Source of the DNA: Lachnospiraceae bacterium UBA4292
Lineage (GTDB): Bacteria > Bacillota > Clostridia > Lachnospirales > Lachnospiraceae
Reading direction: 5' to 3'
Assembly: GCA_002395865.1 (NCBI GenBank)
Contig: DGVE01000106.1
Location: forward strand, 1-5,134
DNA: 5,134 nucleotides
Shown here piece after piece: positions 1 through 5,134 of this stretch. The stretch's first letter is position 1; each line of letters begins with the position of its first letter. A model generated the notes under the pieces. The model was not told the DNA's origin, made no database searches, and saw only the letters and a list, made by a program, of their open reading frames with translations. A program made the translations under genes and the position numbers.

Positions 1-4047
<4,047 letters not shown>

Positions 4048-4053
4048 AAAGCG

Positions 4054-5134
4054 ATGCCAAAGCGTAAGGATATAAAAAAGGTGCTTGTGATCGGTTCGGG
4101 ACCGATAGTTATAGGTCAGGCGGCTGAGTTTGATTATGCGGGAACACAGGCCTGCCTGGCACTCAAGGAGGAAGGCTACGAAGTCATACTGGCGAATTCC
4201 AATCCCGCGACCATTATGACGGATCACTCCATAGCCGACAAGGTGTATATGGAGCCGCTCACACTTGAGTATATGGCGAGGATATGCCGCTATGAGAGAC
4301 CGGATGCCATAGTTCCGGGTATAGGAGGTCAGACTGGACTCAATCTCTCCCTTCAGTTATATGACAAGGGAGTTCTGGATGAGTGTGAGATAGAGCTTCT
4401 GGGAACGGATGCGAAGAGTATAAGGATGGCTGAGGACAGGGAGCAGTTCAAGGAGCTGTGCAATACCCTGGGCGAGCCCGTGGTGCCCTCAGCCATTGCC
4501 GAGGGTATGGAGGAGGGCATGGCGGCAGCAGCAAGTATCGGCTACCCCGTGATACTGCGCCCCGCATTCACGCTCGGTGGTACAGGAGGCGGCTTCGCGT
4601 CCGACGAGGAGGAGATGCGTGAGAGGATGAAGGCTGCCCTGGCTGCCTCACCCGTGCATCAGGTGCTCGTGGAGAAGAGCATCAAGGGCTACAAGGAGAT
4701 CGAGTACGAAGTGATAAGGGACGCGAATGACACTGCCATCACCGTCTGCAACATGGAGAATCTCGATCCCGTGGGCATACATACAGGCGATTCCATAGTC
4801 GTCGCGCCCAGCCAGACGCTTACGAACAAGGAATATCAGATGCTACGAGACAGCGCTCTTAAGATCATCAGGGCGCTCAAGATAAAGGGCGGTTGCAATG
4901 TGCAGTTCGCCCTCGATCCTCAGTCATTCAACTACTATGTAATAGAGGTAAATCCCAGAGTGTCCCGATCTTCGGCACTTGCGTCCAAGGCCAGCGGTTA
5001 TCCTATCGCCAGAGTGTCCGCCAAGATCGCGGTCGGAATGAATCTCGACGAGATAATGCTTGCGAACACCCCCGCGTGCTTTGAGCCGTCACTCGATTAT
5101 GTTGTGACGAAGATGCCCCGCTTCCCCTTCGACA
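4054..5134 (+). CDS. carB: Carbamoyl-phosphate synthase, large subunit, 3'-truncated by the window edge
   Basis: CarB makes carbamoyl phosphate from bicarbonate, ammonia supplied by CarA, and two ATP, in the cytosol. The window holds 360 codons with no stop, roughly the first third of a protein usually near 1,060-1,070 residues. The start [22 protein letters not shown] is typical of the family. The visible part is the first (carboxyphosphate) synthetase unit: a pre-ATP-grasp domain (about 1-125) with SNPATIMTD and [10 protein letters not shown], then an ATP-grasp fold. Residues matching the E. coli ATP site are present: Arg129, Arg169 in [13 protein letters not shown], Glu215 in [10 protein letters not shown], His243 in GIHTGDS, and Glu298, Asn300 and Arg302 in [10 protein letters not shown], one lower than E. 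coli numbering because of a one-residue gap. The fragment ends in [11 protein letters not shown]. The second synthetase unit and the C-terminal allosteric domain lie outside, so regulation by UMP or ornithine cannot be judged. Codon use here favours ATA for Ile (17 ATA, 9 ATC, 2 ATT by hand count). Confidence 0.97.
   Translation, partial: MPKRKDIKKVLVIGSGPIVIGQAAEFDYAGTQACLALKEEGYEVILANSNPATIMTDHSIADKVYMEPLTLEYMARICRYERPDAIVPGIGGQTGLNLSLQLYDKGVLDECEIELLGTDAKSIRMAEDREQFKELCNTLGEPVVPSAIAEGMEEGMAAAASIGYPVILRPAFTLGGTGGGFASDEEEMRERMKAALAASPVHQVLVEKSIKGYKEIEYEVIRDANDTAITVCNMENLDPVGIHTGDSIVVAPSQTLTNKEYQMLRDSALKIIRALKIKGGCNVQFALDPQSFNYYVIEVNPRVSRSSALASKASGYPIARVSAKIAVGMNLDEIMLANTPACFEPSLDYVVTKMPRFPFD

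Noticed and set aside
4893..5084. A 63-codon + strand open frame near the right edge
   Set aside because: It is out of frame within carB, whose conserved ATP-grasp residues ([10 protein letters not shown]) run through the same bases.

Overview
This 5.1 kb window is a run of four tightly packed genes, all on the + strand: the 3' part of gltD (glutamate synthase small subunit), complete pyrG (CTP synthase), complete carA and the 5' part of carB (small and large subunits of glutamine-hydrolysing carbamoyl-phosphate synthase). Three genes read directly from family motifs with intact catalytic residues; carB is equally clear but runs off the right edge, so only its first 360 codons are visible.

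Layout: gltD enters from the left edge and stops at 1350. After a 14-nt gap carrying a GGGAG ribosome binding site, pyrG runs 1365-2978. carA most probably starts at a GTG at 2968, inside the last codons of pyrG (11-nt overlap), and ends at 4047. carB begins 6 nt later at 4054. No gap is long enough to hold a promoter plus terminator, and I see no hairpin-plus-T-run terminator, RNA gene, repeat, mobile element or CRISPR array. The window therefore looks like the interior of one polycistronic operon whose promoter and end both lie outside it.

How the genes fit together: all four products belong to the use of glutamine amide nitrogen. GltD supplies electrons to the GltB subunit that splits glutamine and makes glutamate; PyrG and CarA each carry a class I glutamine amidotransferase domain; CarB turns the released ammonia into carbamoyl phosphate for pyrimidines and arginine. 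The shared theme is therefore glutamine-nitrogen partitioning as well as pyrimidine synthesis. gltB is expected just upstream of the window, but is not visible.

Organism: PyrG, CarA and CarB resemble Firmicutes proteins as I recall them (for example, CarA is 359 residues and reads closer to Bacillus PyrAA than to the E. coli protein). Composition is moderate GC with heavy use of ATA for Ile and AGG/AGA for Arg, and GGAGG-like ribosome binding sites. This suggests a Clostridia-type bacterium, possibly Lachnospiraceae; the family-level guess is inference only.

This is core metabolism. I found no undescribed system. The points worth a second look are the gene combination itself and a few substitutions at normally conserved positions in PyrG, CarA and GltD.
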